From positions 1-64,000 of the forward strand of contig JBQDBK010000007.1 of NCBI GenBank assembly GCA_052090825.1: DNA of 64,000 nucleotides. The letters are read 5' to 3'. This document shows positions 1-7,200 of the stretch, piece after piece. The notes below the pieces were generated by a model. The model was not told the DNA's origin and did not search any database. It saw only the letters and a list, made by a program, of their open reading frames with translations. Numbering within the stretch: position 1 is the first letter of the stretch; each line of letters begins with the position of its first letter. The stretch comes from JBQDBK01 sp052090825 (GTDB lineage Bacteria; Bacillota; Clostridia; Tissierellales; Peptoniphilaceae). Both the position numbers and the translations under genes were made by a program.

Positions 1-2
1 AT

Positions 3-1652
3 GGTTCTGAGTACTTAATCTTAGAGCTCGAAAAAAATGGGGAAAGAAGAGTTGGGTTAATGGCTTTACCAGATATAAGTCCTAAAATTGTTAAGCTGCC
101 ATCATCTACTGGCTACCCCTTTATCAGAAGTTCTAAGGTTATAAATGAGTTCGCTAGGGAGTGCTATCCTAAATCAAAAATACTTTCTAAAACTATTATA
201 AGGGTAACAAGAAATGCAGACCTAAGTGCCGATGATGAGATAGCCTATGATGAAGTTGACTATAGGTCTCACATGAAAAAGATTTTAAAGAAGAGACATA
301 GACTTCAAAGTGTAAGAATTGAAGCCAACGAAAAGGGGATTGAGCCCTTTAAAAAATTACTTTGTGAAAAGCTAAATATAGAAGAAAATCAAATATTTGA
401 AAGTTATGCTCCTTTGTCTATGGACTATGTTTCAGAACTTAAAAAATATTTATCAGAAGATTTTATTTCACAATATACTTATGGCACTTATCTACCTAAT
501 TTGGGAGAAAAAATTGGTCTAACAGGAGATCTTATATCTAAAATAAAAGAAAGAGACTATCTTCTTAGTTATCCTTACGATAGTATGGAACCTTTTATAA
601 AATTAATAGAACAGGCTGCCCATGATAATAGAGTTATAAGTATAAAAATAACAATATATAGGCTTGCTAAAAATTCTAGGTTGGTTCAGCAATTATGTAG
701 AGCTGCTGAAAATGGAAAAGAAGTAGTAGTAATAATGGAACTTAGGGCAAGGTTTGATGAGCAGAGTAATCTAGATTATTCTAAAAAACTTTACGATGCA
801 GGTTGCCATATAATATATGGTATGTCAGGTTATAAGGTTCATTCTAAAATTTGCTTAATAACTCTACAAGATATAAATAAATGGTGGCATATAACTCAGA
901 TTGGAACAGGAAACTACAATGAAATTACTGCAGGAATTTATACGGATTTTTCTTTAATAACTTCCAATTCTGACATAGGCTTAGATGCCATTCAATTTTT
1001 TAAGAATATGTCAACGGGAAATTTACAAGGAAGCTATAAAAGACTATTACAATCACCATCGACTTTAAAAAACTCCTTACTTGAAATGATAGATGAGGAA
1101 ATAGAGAAAAAAGAAGATGGATATATTTTCTTTAAAATGAACTCTTTAACTGATAGAGACTTTATAGATAAATTTATGGAGGCTTCAAGAGCAGGAGTTA
1201 AAGTTAAGTTAATTATAAGAGGTATATGTTGTATATTACCAGGCGTTCCCGGTAAGACGGAGAATATAGAAGTCCATTCTATAGTAGGTAGACTATTAGA
1301 GCATGCAAGAGTGTATATGTTTGGAAAAGAAGATAGTAAAGTTTATATTGGATCTGCTGATTTAATGACTAGAAATACAGAGAATAGAGTTGAGCTTATT
1401 ACACCGATTTTAGATAATGACATAAAAAATAGAATTATAAAGTATATGGATATTCAATTTAAAGACAATGTAAAAGGCAGAGTTTTAGATCAATATGGAA
1501 AATTAAATATGATAGATAATCAAGAAGAAAAATTGAATTCTCAACAATACTTTATGGATGAAGAGTTTAGAGAAGAATATGAAGAGACACCTCTTTCATT
1601 TTTTAATATGTTGAGGCAGACAATTAGAAGATTAATAAAAAAGGCAAATTAA
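3..1652 (+). CDS. ppk1: Polyphosphate kinase 1, 5' end outside window
   Basis: PPK1 reversibly transfers the gamma-phosphate of ATP to a growing polyphosphate chain. The reading frame is open leftward to base 3, so the ATG at 60 is an internal Met and the gene starts outside the window. About 550 residues are visible of a protein that is usually near 700; the N-terminal domain is missing. The autophosphorylated histidine is in GYKVHSKICLI, coded at 840-842, and the following IGTGNYNEITAGIYTDF block and the C-terminal GSADLMTRN block are typical of the two phospholipase-D-like catalytic domains. The family call is firm from these motifs. It ends in a strong hairpin shared with the converging tadA. 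Confidence 0.95.
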   Translation, partial: GSEYLILELEKNGERRVGLMALPDISPKIVKLPSSTGYPFIRSSKVINEFARECYPKSKILSKTIIRVTRNADLSADDEIAYDEVDYRSHMKKILKKRHRLQSVRIEANEKGIEPFKKLLCEKLNIEENQIFESYAPLSMDYVSELKKYLSEDFISQYTYGTYLPNLGEKIGLTGDLISKIKERDYLLSYPYDSMEPFIKLIEQAAHDNRVISIKITIYRLAKNSRLVQQLCRAAENGKEVVVIMELRARFDEQSNLDYSKKLYDAGCHIIYGMSGYKVHSKICLITLQDINKWWHITQIGTGNYNEITAGIYTDFSLITSNSDIGLDAIQFFKNMSTGNLQGSYKRLLQSPSTLKNSLLEMIDEEIEKKEDGYIFFKMNSLTDRDFIDKFMEASRAGVKVKLIIRGICCILPGVPGKTENIEVHSIVGRLLEHARVYMFGKEDSKVYIGSADLMTRNTENRVELITPILDNDIKNRIIKYMDIQFKDNVKGRVLDQYGKLNMIDNQEEKLNSQQYFMDEEFREEYEETPLSFFNMLRQTIRRLIKKAN

Positions 1653-1654
1653 AA

Positions 1655-1690
1655 GAGAAGTGGGCTTATAAAGTCTCACTTCTCATTTTT
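1655..1690. terminator. Bidirectional terminator between ppk1 and tadA
   Basis: GAGAAGTG at 1655-1662 pairs with CACTTCTC at 1677-1684, extended by a G-U and a G-C pair, followed by a T run. It overlaps the last codons of tadA, which converges on ppk1, so one hairpin probably serves both. Confidence 0.8.
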
Positions 1691-2124
1691 TTAAAAAAAG
1701 AAGATATTAGCTTAGATGATTCTTCTTCTAGAATACCAAAGCTTACTTTTGTGGTATGATTAAAGCCAAGATTCAGAAGATTTATTTTACTACCACAGCA
1801 ACCATATCTAGGATTTGCGCTTCCAATAAAAACTTTATTTATTCTAAAATTTATAATCGCCCCTGCACACATAGGACAAGGTTCAAGATTTACATATAAA
1901 TTACAATTTTCCAAATGATAAGTATTAAGTTTTTTACTAGCTTCCTTTAAAGCTAAAATTTCTGCATGCATAGAAGCATCTTTACTAATTTCTTTTTTAT
2001 TAAAACCTCTACCTATAATTTCTCCATTAAGTTCTACAACTGCTCCAATAGGGACATCCCCATTTTTATATGCAATCTTAGCAAGCTTCAGAGCCTCTTT
2101 CATAAAAAATTCTTTATCTTTCAA
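1666..2124 (-). CDS. tadA: tRNA-specific adenosine deaminase
   Basis: TadA converts adenosine 34 of tRNA-Arg(ACG) to inosine. The zinc and catalytic motif HAE (about residue 53) and the second zinc motif PCPMC (about residue 83) are present, in a protein of 152 residues, the usual size. The start is a TTG with GGTGAT just upstream. It stands alone, convergent with ppk1. The deaminase family is certain. Other cytidine/deoxycytidylate deaminase-fold enzymes are less likely given the FRINKVFIGSANPRYG block seen in bacterial TadA. Confidence 0.92.
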   Translation of the reverse strand: MKDKEFFMKEALKLAKIAYKNGDVPIGAVVELNGEIIGRGFNKKEISKDASMHAEILALKEASKKLNTYHLENCNLYVNLEPCPMCAGAIINFRINKVFIGSANPRYGCCGSKINLLNLGFNHTTKVSFGILEEESSKLISSFFKKMRSETL

Positions 2125-2176
2125 AAAATCACCAATTTAATTGTATCAAAAATTAATAAATAAAAAAGTTACAAAA

Positions 2177-2206
2177 TTGTTTTAATTGTTTTTCTCTGGG
2201 TATATA
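2177..2206 (+). promoter_or_regulatory. Candidate promoter of the large structured RNA
   Basis: A -35-like TTGTTT at 2177-2182 and a -10-like TATATA at 2201-2206 are separated by 18 bases. Transcription would begin near 2213, at the start of the first hairpin of the candidate RNA. In DNA this AT-rich such matches occur by chance, so the spacing and position carry most of the weight. Confidence 0.45.
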
Positions 2207-2210
2207 AATA

Positions 2211-2684
2211 ACACCAAGAGATATAAAAATATAAATTTCATAAAATCTTGGTGTGAATCTTGATAATTTCATCCAAGTAAAATAAATGTAATAAAAAAGA
2301 TTAACAAGTAAATCGCTAAAAGGGCGTTCAAATATAGATTTGAGTAAGTTATAAAAATTAAAAAGTAAATCTTATTAATATAGAATTTGATTTATAACTT
2401 TTAAGTTTATCTAAATTTAAGAGTTGGATTTAGAGGTAAAAGCTTAAGAATTATAATCAGATAAAATAAAAAAGTTTTTAGTAAGGTAAATAAGTTGAAA
2501 ATTTGAGAGTTTTAAATAGACATTCAAAAGTTTTAAAAATATAAAGTACAAGATTAAGAATAGCAAAATATATTAAAAAGAAGGTAGAAAAAGTGATAGA
2601 ACCAAAAAGTAATACTTGGATGAAATTATTAAGAATTTAAAGGATAGTTAGTTTTAATAAAATTTAAACTGACTATCCTTTTTT
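2211..2684 (+). ncRNA. Candidate large structured noncoding RNA
   Basis: The 586 bases between tadA and the next gene hold no credible ORF but a clear folding pattern. ACACCAAGA (2211-2219) pairs with TCTTGGTGT (2246-2254). Bases 2259-2279 pair with 2613-2633 over 21 positions (20 Watson-Crick and one G-U), closing a domain of about 330 nt. Inside it are local stems at 2328-2333/2338-2343, 2346-2355/2391-2400 and 2410-2416/2428-2434. A rho-independent terminator follows at 2641-2684. I do not recognise the class: it lacks tmRNA and RNase P signatures. Known large RNAs of Firmicutes such as ROOL, GOLLD or OLE are possible relatives, not identifications. The alternative is a small inverted-repeat transposable element, since AAT flanks both ends of the 21-bp arms. 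Confidence 0.6.
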
Positions 2685-2685
2685 A
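2641..2685 (+). terminator. Terminator closing the candidate RNA
   Basis: AGGATAGTTAGTTT at 2641-2654 pairs with AAACTGACTATCCT at 2666-2679 with one T-G wobble, then a T run. It begins seven bases after the long-range stem ends, which supports a discrete transcript that stops before the HEPN gene. Confidence 0.8.
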
Positions 2686-2749
2686 TTTATAAATTTTCTA
2701 CTAATACAAGCCTTTTAGAATTGGGTATTAATTAAAAGGGAGGAAAATT

Positions 2750-3655
2750 ATGGATATTATAAAAAATTTCGAGTTAGAAAATTGTAAAAATAAAAGAAAA
2801 TATTCTATTATACACAAAGAAGTTCCTATAAGAATGAGTCCAGATTTAATAAGGGCTATAGAATATCTATTATGGTATGTACCGAATATATCTTCTGTTC
2901 AATCCAAGGAAAATGAACTAATATCTAATTATTTATATGAAGAATTTACCCTATCTGAAATAAAAAAATATATGCATTTAAAAGATCATGATATTGCCTT
3001 TGTAGATGAAATACCAAGTAGCATAGAAAAATATTATAAAGAAGGAATATGCATGGAAGGACAAAAACTTATACTTTCTAAAATGGAAGATGAAACTAAG
3101 ACAAGCTCCATTTTAAGACACATTAGAAATTCAATAGCCCATGGTTATTTTAACATAGTAGATGATTTACTTGTAGGATTTGACTATAACATATATAAAG
3201 ATACAAAAATATGTACAGGAATATTTAAGATAAGACCTAACAATCTATTAAATGCTCTTATGAATTTAAATACAGAATTAACTTCTGAAAAGTTAATTAA
3301 ATTAGCTTTAGAAACTTGTAATTATAATGTTGAATTTTATAAAAAGAATGGAAAAAGAAACGATTCCTTTGATTTTTTTGTATCTAAAGCTGGCAGAAAA
3401 TATATAGTTGAAGTTAAAGAATATAATAGCGATGAAATAATATCTCATGAATTTGTAAAAACCTTAGTTAAAAATTCAGAGGGACTTTATAAAAAAGTTA
3501 AACCTGTCTTAGTTATAAACAAATCTTTTTTAAGAAAGAAAAGTAAGAATTACTTACTAAAACATTCGGTAATTATATTAGATGTAAAAAATATAAAAAA
3601 ATTACTAAAAGGTATAGATATCTTAGAGGAGATTGAAAAATCTCTTATAAAGTAA
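2750..3655 (+). CDS. HEPN domain plus PD-(D/E)XK nuclease-like protein
   Basis: Not a gene I can name. The 301-residue protein has two visible parts. The first half carries LRHIRNSIAHG, in which R126 and H131 form the R-x4-H signature of HEPN ribonucleases (as in RnlA, LsoA, Csm6 and Cas13). The C-terminal part has FDFFV (D208) and, 12 residues later, EVK (E221, K223) on a beta strand, the D...ExK arrangement of PD-(D/E)XK restriction-type nucleases. GGGAGG precedes the ATG. No antitoxin-like ORF is adjacent; the gene follows the candidate structured RNA by 65 bases. By family knowledge a toxin or phage-defence role is plausible, but that is inference. It could instead be a non-catalytic HEPN scaffold. 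Confidence 0.7.
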   Translation: MDIIKNFELENCKNKRKYSIIHKEVPIRMSPDLIRAIEYLLWYVPNISSVQSKENELISNYLYEEFTLSEIKKYMHLKDHDIAFVDEIPSSIEKYYKEGICMEGQKLILSKMEDETKTSSILRHIRNSIAHGYFNIVDDLLVGFDYNIYKDTKICTGIFKIRPNNLLNALMNLNTELTSEKLIKLALETCNYNVEFYKKNGKRNDSFDFFVSKAGRKYIVEVKEYNSDEIISHEFVKTLVKNSEGLYKKVKPVLVINKSFLRKKSKNYLLKHSVIILDVKNIKKLLKGIDILEEIEKSLIK

Positions 3656-3706
3656 GTTTTAAAAATTTCTTAAATATTATAGGAAGTCTATTTAAAAGTT
3701 TTATTA

Positions 3707-3715
3707 TGATATAAT
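3707..3715 (+). promoter_or_regulatory. Extended -10 promoter of rpoN
   Basis: TGATATAAT is a full extended -10 element (TG-n-TATAAT) 20 bases upstream of the rpoN start codon. No good -35 is seen, which is normal for extended -10 promoters. Confidence 0.6.
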
Positions 3716-3734
3716 TATTCTTCAAGGTGATAGT

Positions 3735-5063
3735 ATGTTAAAATTAGAATTAAATTTATCTCAAAAATTAAATATAACTAATGAAATGGTTACTGCTATT
3801 GAAATTATGGAATTAAATTCTTTAGAACTTGAAGATTTTATAATAAAAGAAAGTGAAGAAAATATATTAATAGAGTATGACAATAAATTTGATGATGATA
3901 AGTTTATAAAATATATTAAAGACTTAAAGAGTCTTAATAAAACATATTATTATAATAATGACCATGAAGATTTAGATATTTCATCATATGTTCCTAAAAA
4001 GGTTTTTTTAAGAGAATTTTTATTAAATCAATTAGGCTCAATGAAAATTGATAAGAAAAAATATAAAATTTGTAAATATATAATAGAAAATATTGATGAT
4101 AGTGGATACTTTAGAATAAATATTTCTCAAGCAGCTAGGGATTTAGGAGTGGAAGATGAGGAAGTGCTTTCTTGTCTTAAAATTATCTGGACTTTTGAGC
4201 CTGGTGGCGTGGGAGCTAGAGATCTTAAGGAATGTTTACTACTTCAAATAGAAGGCAATGATGAAATTTTACAAAAAATTATAAAATATCACCTAGAAGA
4301 TTTATCTAAAAATAAGTTAGTTAAAGTTGCTGAAGAAATGAAAATAAATAGGTCAGAGCTTATAAATTATTTAGAAAAGATTAAAAGATTAAACCCAAAA
4401 CCAGCTAGTGGATATTCAACAGGTGAGAAGAATGTGGAATACATAAGGCCCGAAATTTTTATAAAAGTAGAAAATGAAGAGATATCAATAGAAATAGAAG
4501 ACAAGACAAGTAATTTTCATATAAATAATTATTATTTAAAGCTTCTAGAAACAGATATAGACGAGGAAACAAAAAAATATATAAAAAGTAAGTTATCAAG
4601 AACCTTTTTTATAATAGAAGCAATTGAAAAAAGAAGAGAGACTATAAGAAAAGTAGTTGAAGAAATATTAAGAATTCAAAGAGAATTTTTCATTTATGAT
4701 AAGCCTTTAAAAGCTTTAAGCTTAAAAGACGTGGCATCTTCTTTATCTATTTCCGAATCGACTGTTTCAAGAGTTACAAAAAATAAGTATTTGGAATCTA
4801 AAAAAGGAAGCTATTCTTTAAAGAGCTTTTTTGTAAGTTCTATAAATAGTGAATTTGGTGAAATTTCAAAAGATCAGGTAATAGAAAGAATGAAAGCTAT
4901 TATAAGTGAAGAAAATAAAAATAAACCTTTATCAGACCAAAAAATTACTGATATTTTAAGAGAAGAAGGTATAGATATAAAGAGAAGAACGGTAGCTAAA
5001 TACAGAGATGATTCAGACATACCATCAGCTTCATTAAGAAGGAGTTATTATGAGCAGAAGTAG
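3735..5063 (+). CDS. rpoN: RNA polymerase sigma-54 factor
   Basis: Sigma-54 directs RNA polymerase to -24/-12 promoters and needs an AAA+ activator for open-complex formation. The 442-residue protein has the short N-terminal activator-interacting region, the core-binding region with the GVGARDLKECLLLQ block, a helix-turn-helix (KDVASSLSISESTVSRVTKN, about 332-351) and the RpoN box RRTVAKYRDD near the C terminus, which reads the -24 element. AAGGTGATAG precedes the ATG. Its last 14 bases overlap the next gene. Its likely target in this window is the -24/-12 promoter at 19406, activated by the TyrR-like protein encoded there. Confidence 0.97.
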   Translation: MLKLELNLSQKLNITNEMVTAIEIMELNSLELEDFIIKESEENILIEYDNKFDDDKFIKYIKDLKSLNKTYYYNNDHEDLDISSYVPKKVFLREFLLNQLGSMKIDKKKYKICKYIIENIDDSGYFRINISQAARDLGVEDEEVLSCLKIIWTFEPGGVGARDLKECLLLQIEGNDEILQKIIKYHLEDLSKNKLVKVAEEMKINRSELINYLEKIKRLNPKPASGYSTGEKNVEYIRPEIFIKVENEEISIEIEDKTSNFHINNYYLKLLETDIDEETKKYIKSKLSRTFFIIEAIEKRRETIRKVVEEILRIQREFFIYDKPLKALSLKDVASSLSISESTVSRVTKNKYLESKKGSYSLKSFFVSSINSEFGEISKDQVIERMKAIISEENKNKPLSDQKITDILREEGIDIKRRTVAKYRDDSDIPSASLRRSYYEQK

Positions 5064-5628
5064 GAGAGGGAGGAAAAAAGATAATAAATTTTTCTTTTTT
5101 AGTGCTATTATATTTATAATTATAGTATTTTTAATAATATCTCAAGAAAATAAGGAGACGCCAAAAGATTTCAGAGAAGAATATTTATCTAGTAATACTT
5201 ATTTGGCAAAAAAAATTGCTAGCAAGTATAAGCTTTACCCATCAGTTATTTTAGCTCAGTCTGCCTTGGAAAGTAACTATGGGAAATCTAAATTGAGTAG
5301 AGATTATAATAATTATTTTGGAATAAAGGCTCTTAATAGTGATTCTGTAGATTTAAATACTGTTGAGTATATAGATAAAAATAAATCTATAGTTAAAGAA
5401 CCTTTTAGAGTATATAAAGATAAAAAAGATAGTTTTAACCACTATGGGCTTTTAATATCTAAAGCTAAAAGATATGAAAATGTAAGAAAGGCTAATTCTT
5501 ATAAAGAAGCTGCTAATGCCCTTCAAAAATCTGGATATGCAACAGATCCTAATTATGCTTCTAAAATAATAGACATAATAAATAGGTATAATTTAGATGA
5601 CTTAGATAATAGTTTTTTTCACAGATAA
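5050..5628 (+). CDS. Membrane-anchored beta-N-acetylglucosaminidase
   Basis: A 192-residue peptidoglycan hydrolase of glycoside hydrolase family 73 (FlgJ/LytG-like). One N-terminal membrane segment (about 14-31, after a basic stretch) anchors the protein outside the cell. The catalytic domain has SVILAQSALESNYGKSKLS, with the conserved glutamate in ALES, followed by YFGIKAL and the YATDPNYASKI block typical of the family. It overlaps rpoN by 14 bases, so the two are co-transcribed, although no functional link is evident. The role is probably cell-wall turnover or cell separation. Confidence 0.88.
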   Translation: MSRSRRGRKKDNKFFFFSAIIFIIIVFLIISQENKETPKDFREEYLSSNTYLAKKIASKYKLYPSVILAQSALESNYGKSKLSRDYNNYFGIKALNSDSVDLNTVEYIDKNKSIVKEPFRVYKDKKDSFNHYGLLISKAKRYENVRKANSYKEAANALQKSGYATDPNYASKIIDIINRYNLDDLDNSFFHR

Positions 5629-5699
5629 ATTAAGAAAGTTTATAAGATTATAAATTGGGTATTACTTTATTGTTAAGAATAACTTGGCAATATAATAAA

Positions 5700-5729
5700 C
5701 CCCGCTAAAATTTTTAGTGGGGATTTTTT
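5700..5729 (+). terminator. Terminator after rpoN-glucosaminidase
   Basis: CCCCGCTAA at 5700-5708 pairs with TTAGTGGGG at 5714-5722 (one G-T), followed by TTTTTT. Confidence 0.85.
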
Positions 5730-5782
5730 AATCATCATAAGTACATTAGCAAAATTTTATAAAAAAATTTACGAAAAATAAA

Positions 5783-5810
5783 TTTACTTTTTTAAAAAAA
5801 GTGCTATTAT
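5783..5810 (+). promoter_or_regulatory. Promoter of the V-ATPase operon
   Basis: TTTACT at 5783-5788 and TATTAT at 5805-5810 with a 16-base spacer. The predicted transcript start, near 5817, makes a TTG start at 5820 unlikely and favours the ATG at 5841 for the first gene. Confidence 0.55.
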
Positions 5811-5840
5811 AGGTGTTAGTTGGTTTTGAAAGAAGGGATG

Positions 5841-6164
5841 ATGTTGAAAAAAACTGTTAATAAAATAATAGAGATAGATAACTCTACTAAAGAGATAGTT
5901 GAATCAAGTAAAGATGAAATTAAGAGAATAAAAGATGATCTTAGAAAGAGAATGTCTGAAATGGAGACAAATCAACTAGAAGCTGCCAAGAAGATAGCTC
6001 AGGAAAAGTATAATAATATAATATCCCAAGCTGAGGCAGAGGTAAAAAAGAGAAGAGAAGAAAACCAAAAAAATCTAAGAAAGATAGATGAAAATTATGA
6101 AGAAAATAAAAAATTTTTAGTTGAAAAAGCTCTTAAAGACTTTATATTGAAGGCAGAAGTGTAG
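5841..6164 (+). CDS. ntpF: V-type ATP synthase subunit H (peripheral stalk)
   Basis: A short, highly charged, almost entirely helical protein of about 107 residues, rich in Lys and Glu, with an alanine-containing coiled-coil core (residues 40-90) as in the peripheral stalk subunit G/H of bacterial V-ATPases. It pairs with subunit E to hold the catalytic head. The frame opens at a TTG at 5820. I chose ATG 5841 because GAAGGG lies just upstream and the predicted transcript begins near 5817; TTG 5844 is also possible. It is first in the operon and ends two bases before subunit C. Confidence 0.85.
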   Translation: MLKKTVNKIIEIDNSTKEIVESSKDEIKRIKDDLRKRMSEMETNQLEAAKKIAQEKYNNIISQAEAEVKKRREENQKNLRKIDENYEENKKFLVEKALKDFILKAEV

Positions 6165-6165
6165 T

Positions 6166-7200
6166 ATGAATAATTTTGCTGCAGTTAATTCAAAAATAGA
6201 GGCAATGTCATCAAAACTTTTGCAAGATGAAGATTTTATTAATCTAGCCCATAAGGATAGTGTTAGAGAAATATTGGAGTATTTAAAGATTAATACTGAA
6301 ATAGGACAAAGCCTAGATATATATGACGATATTTATGAGGCAGAAAGAAAAATGCAAGTTTATAAAAAAAATAAACTTGAAAAGATTAAGCACTACCTAG
6401 TGGATGATTACAAAAAATTTTTAAACTCATTGTTAACTGAAATGGAAATTTCAGAGATAAAAAAAATTTTGAGAACTTTACAAAGAAAAGAAGGAATTAA
6501 TGATTTAGACGGGGATAAACTTAGTCTAGGAAGCAATTCTATATTTCAAGTTGATTCAGAAACAACCATACCAACCTTTATAGAAAAACTTAAAAAGACT
6601 AAGTATTACAGAGTTTTGAAGCCTTATCAGGATGAAAAAAACGATGTAATACTTTTTTATTTGGAAATGAATTTAGATAAATTGTTTTATTCTGAGTTGA
6701 TAAATATATCTAAATCTTTTAATAAAGAGAATCAAAAAGCGGTTTCTAATTTACTAGGAAGAAGAATAGATTTATTAAACCTTATTTGGATTTATAGAGG
6801 TTTGAAAAATTATAAGTTACTACCAGAAGAGTTGATAAATTTTTCTATTTTAGGAGGATATGTTTTTAACTACGATGCTTTGCAAAGATTGTGTTATAAG
6901 GAGAATGTTGAAGAATTTATAGAAGAAATTTCAAAAACTCAATATGCTTTTCTCTTTGAAGGTGAAGATATGGATATTTATATGAATAGGAGAAGTAATA
7001 GATATCTATATTATATTGCCAAAAAGGAGATTTCAAAAAATGAGTTTAATTTTTCAAAATTTTTATCTTATTTATTTCTACTCGAGTTTGAAATAAAAGA
7101 TTTAAGCGCAATCATGGAAAGTATAAGATTTAATTTAACTTTTGAAGATACAATTAAATACATGATCAGAAATTATAAGGAAGTGAGTAAAAGGCGATGA
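6166..7200 (+). CDS. ntpC: V-type ATP synthase subunit C
   Basis: Subunit C (the AC39/d-type family) caps the membrane rotor and links it to the central axle. At 344 residues it has the normal length for bacterial V-ATPases. The helical protein contains the NLIWIYRGLKNYKL block and the C-terminal LLEFEIKDLSAIMESIRFN motif typical of the family. It has no membrane segments. The last four bases (ATGA) overlap the start of subunit I, which indicates translational coupling. Confidence 0.9.
   Translation: MNNFAAVNSKIEAMSSKLLQDEDFINLAHKDSVREILEYLKINTEIGQSLDIYDDIYEAERKMQVYKKNKLEKIKHYLVDDYKKFLNSLLTEMEISEIKKILRTLQRKEGINDLDGDKLSLGSNSIFQVDSETTIPTFIEKLKKTKYYRVLKPYQDEKNDVILFYLEMNLDKLFYSELINISKSFNKENQKAVSNLLGRRIDLLNLIWIYRGLKNYKLLPEELINFSILGGYVFNYDALQRLCYKENVEEFIEEISKTQYAFLFEGEDMDIYMNRRSNRYLYYIAKKEISKNEFNFSKFLSYLFLLEFEIKDLSAIMESIRFNLTFEDTIKYMIRNYKEVSKRR

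Noticed and set aside
2211..2684. tmRNA, RNase P RNA or a tRNA in the tadA-HEPN gap (a T-loop-like GTTCAAATA occurs at about 2326)
   Set aside because: No CCA end, no tag reading frame, no RNase P core motifs and no cloverleaf around the T-loop-like bases.
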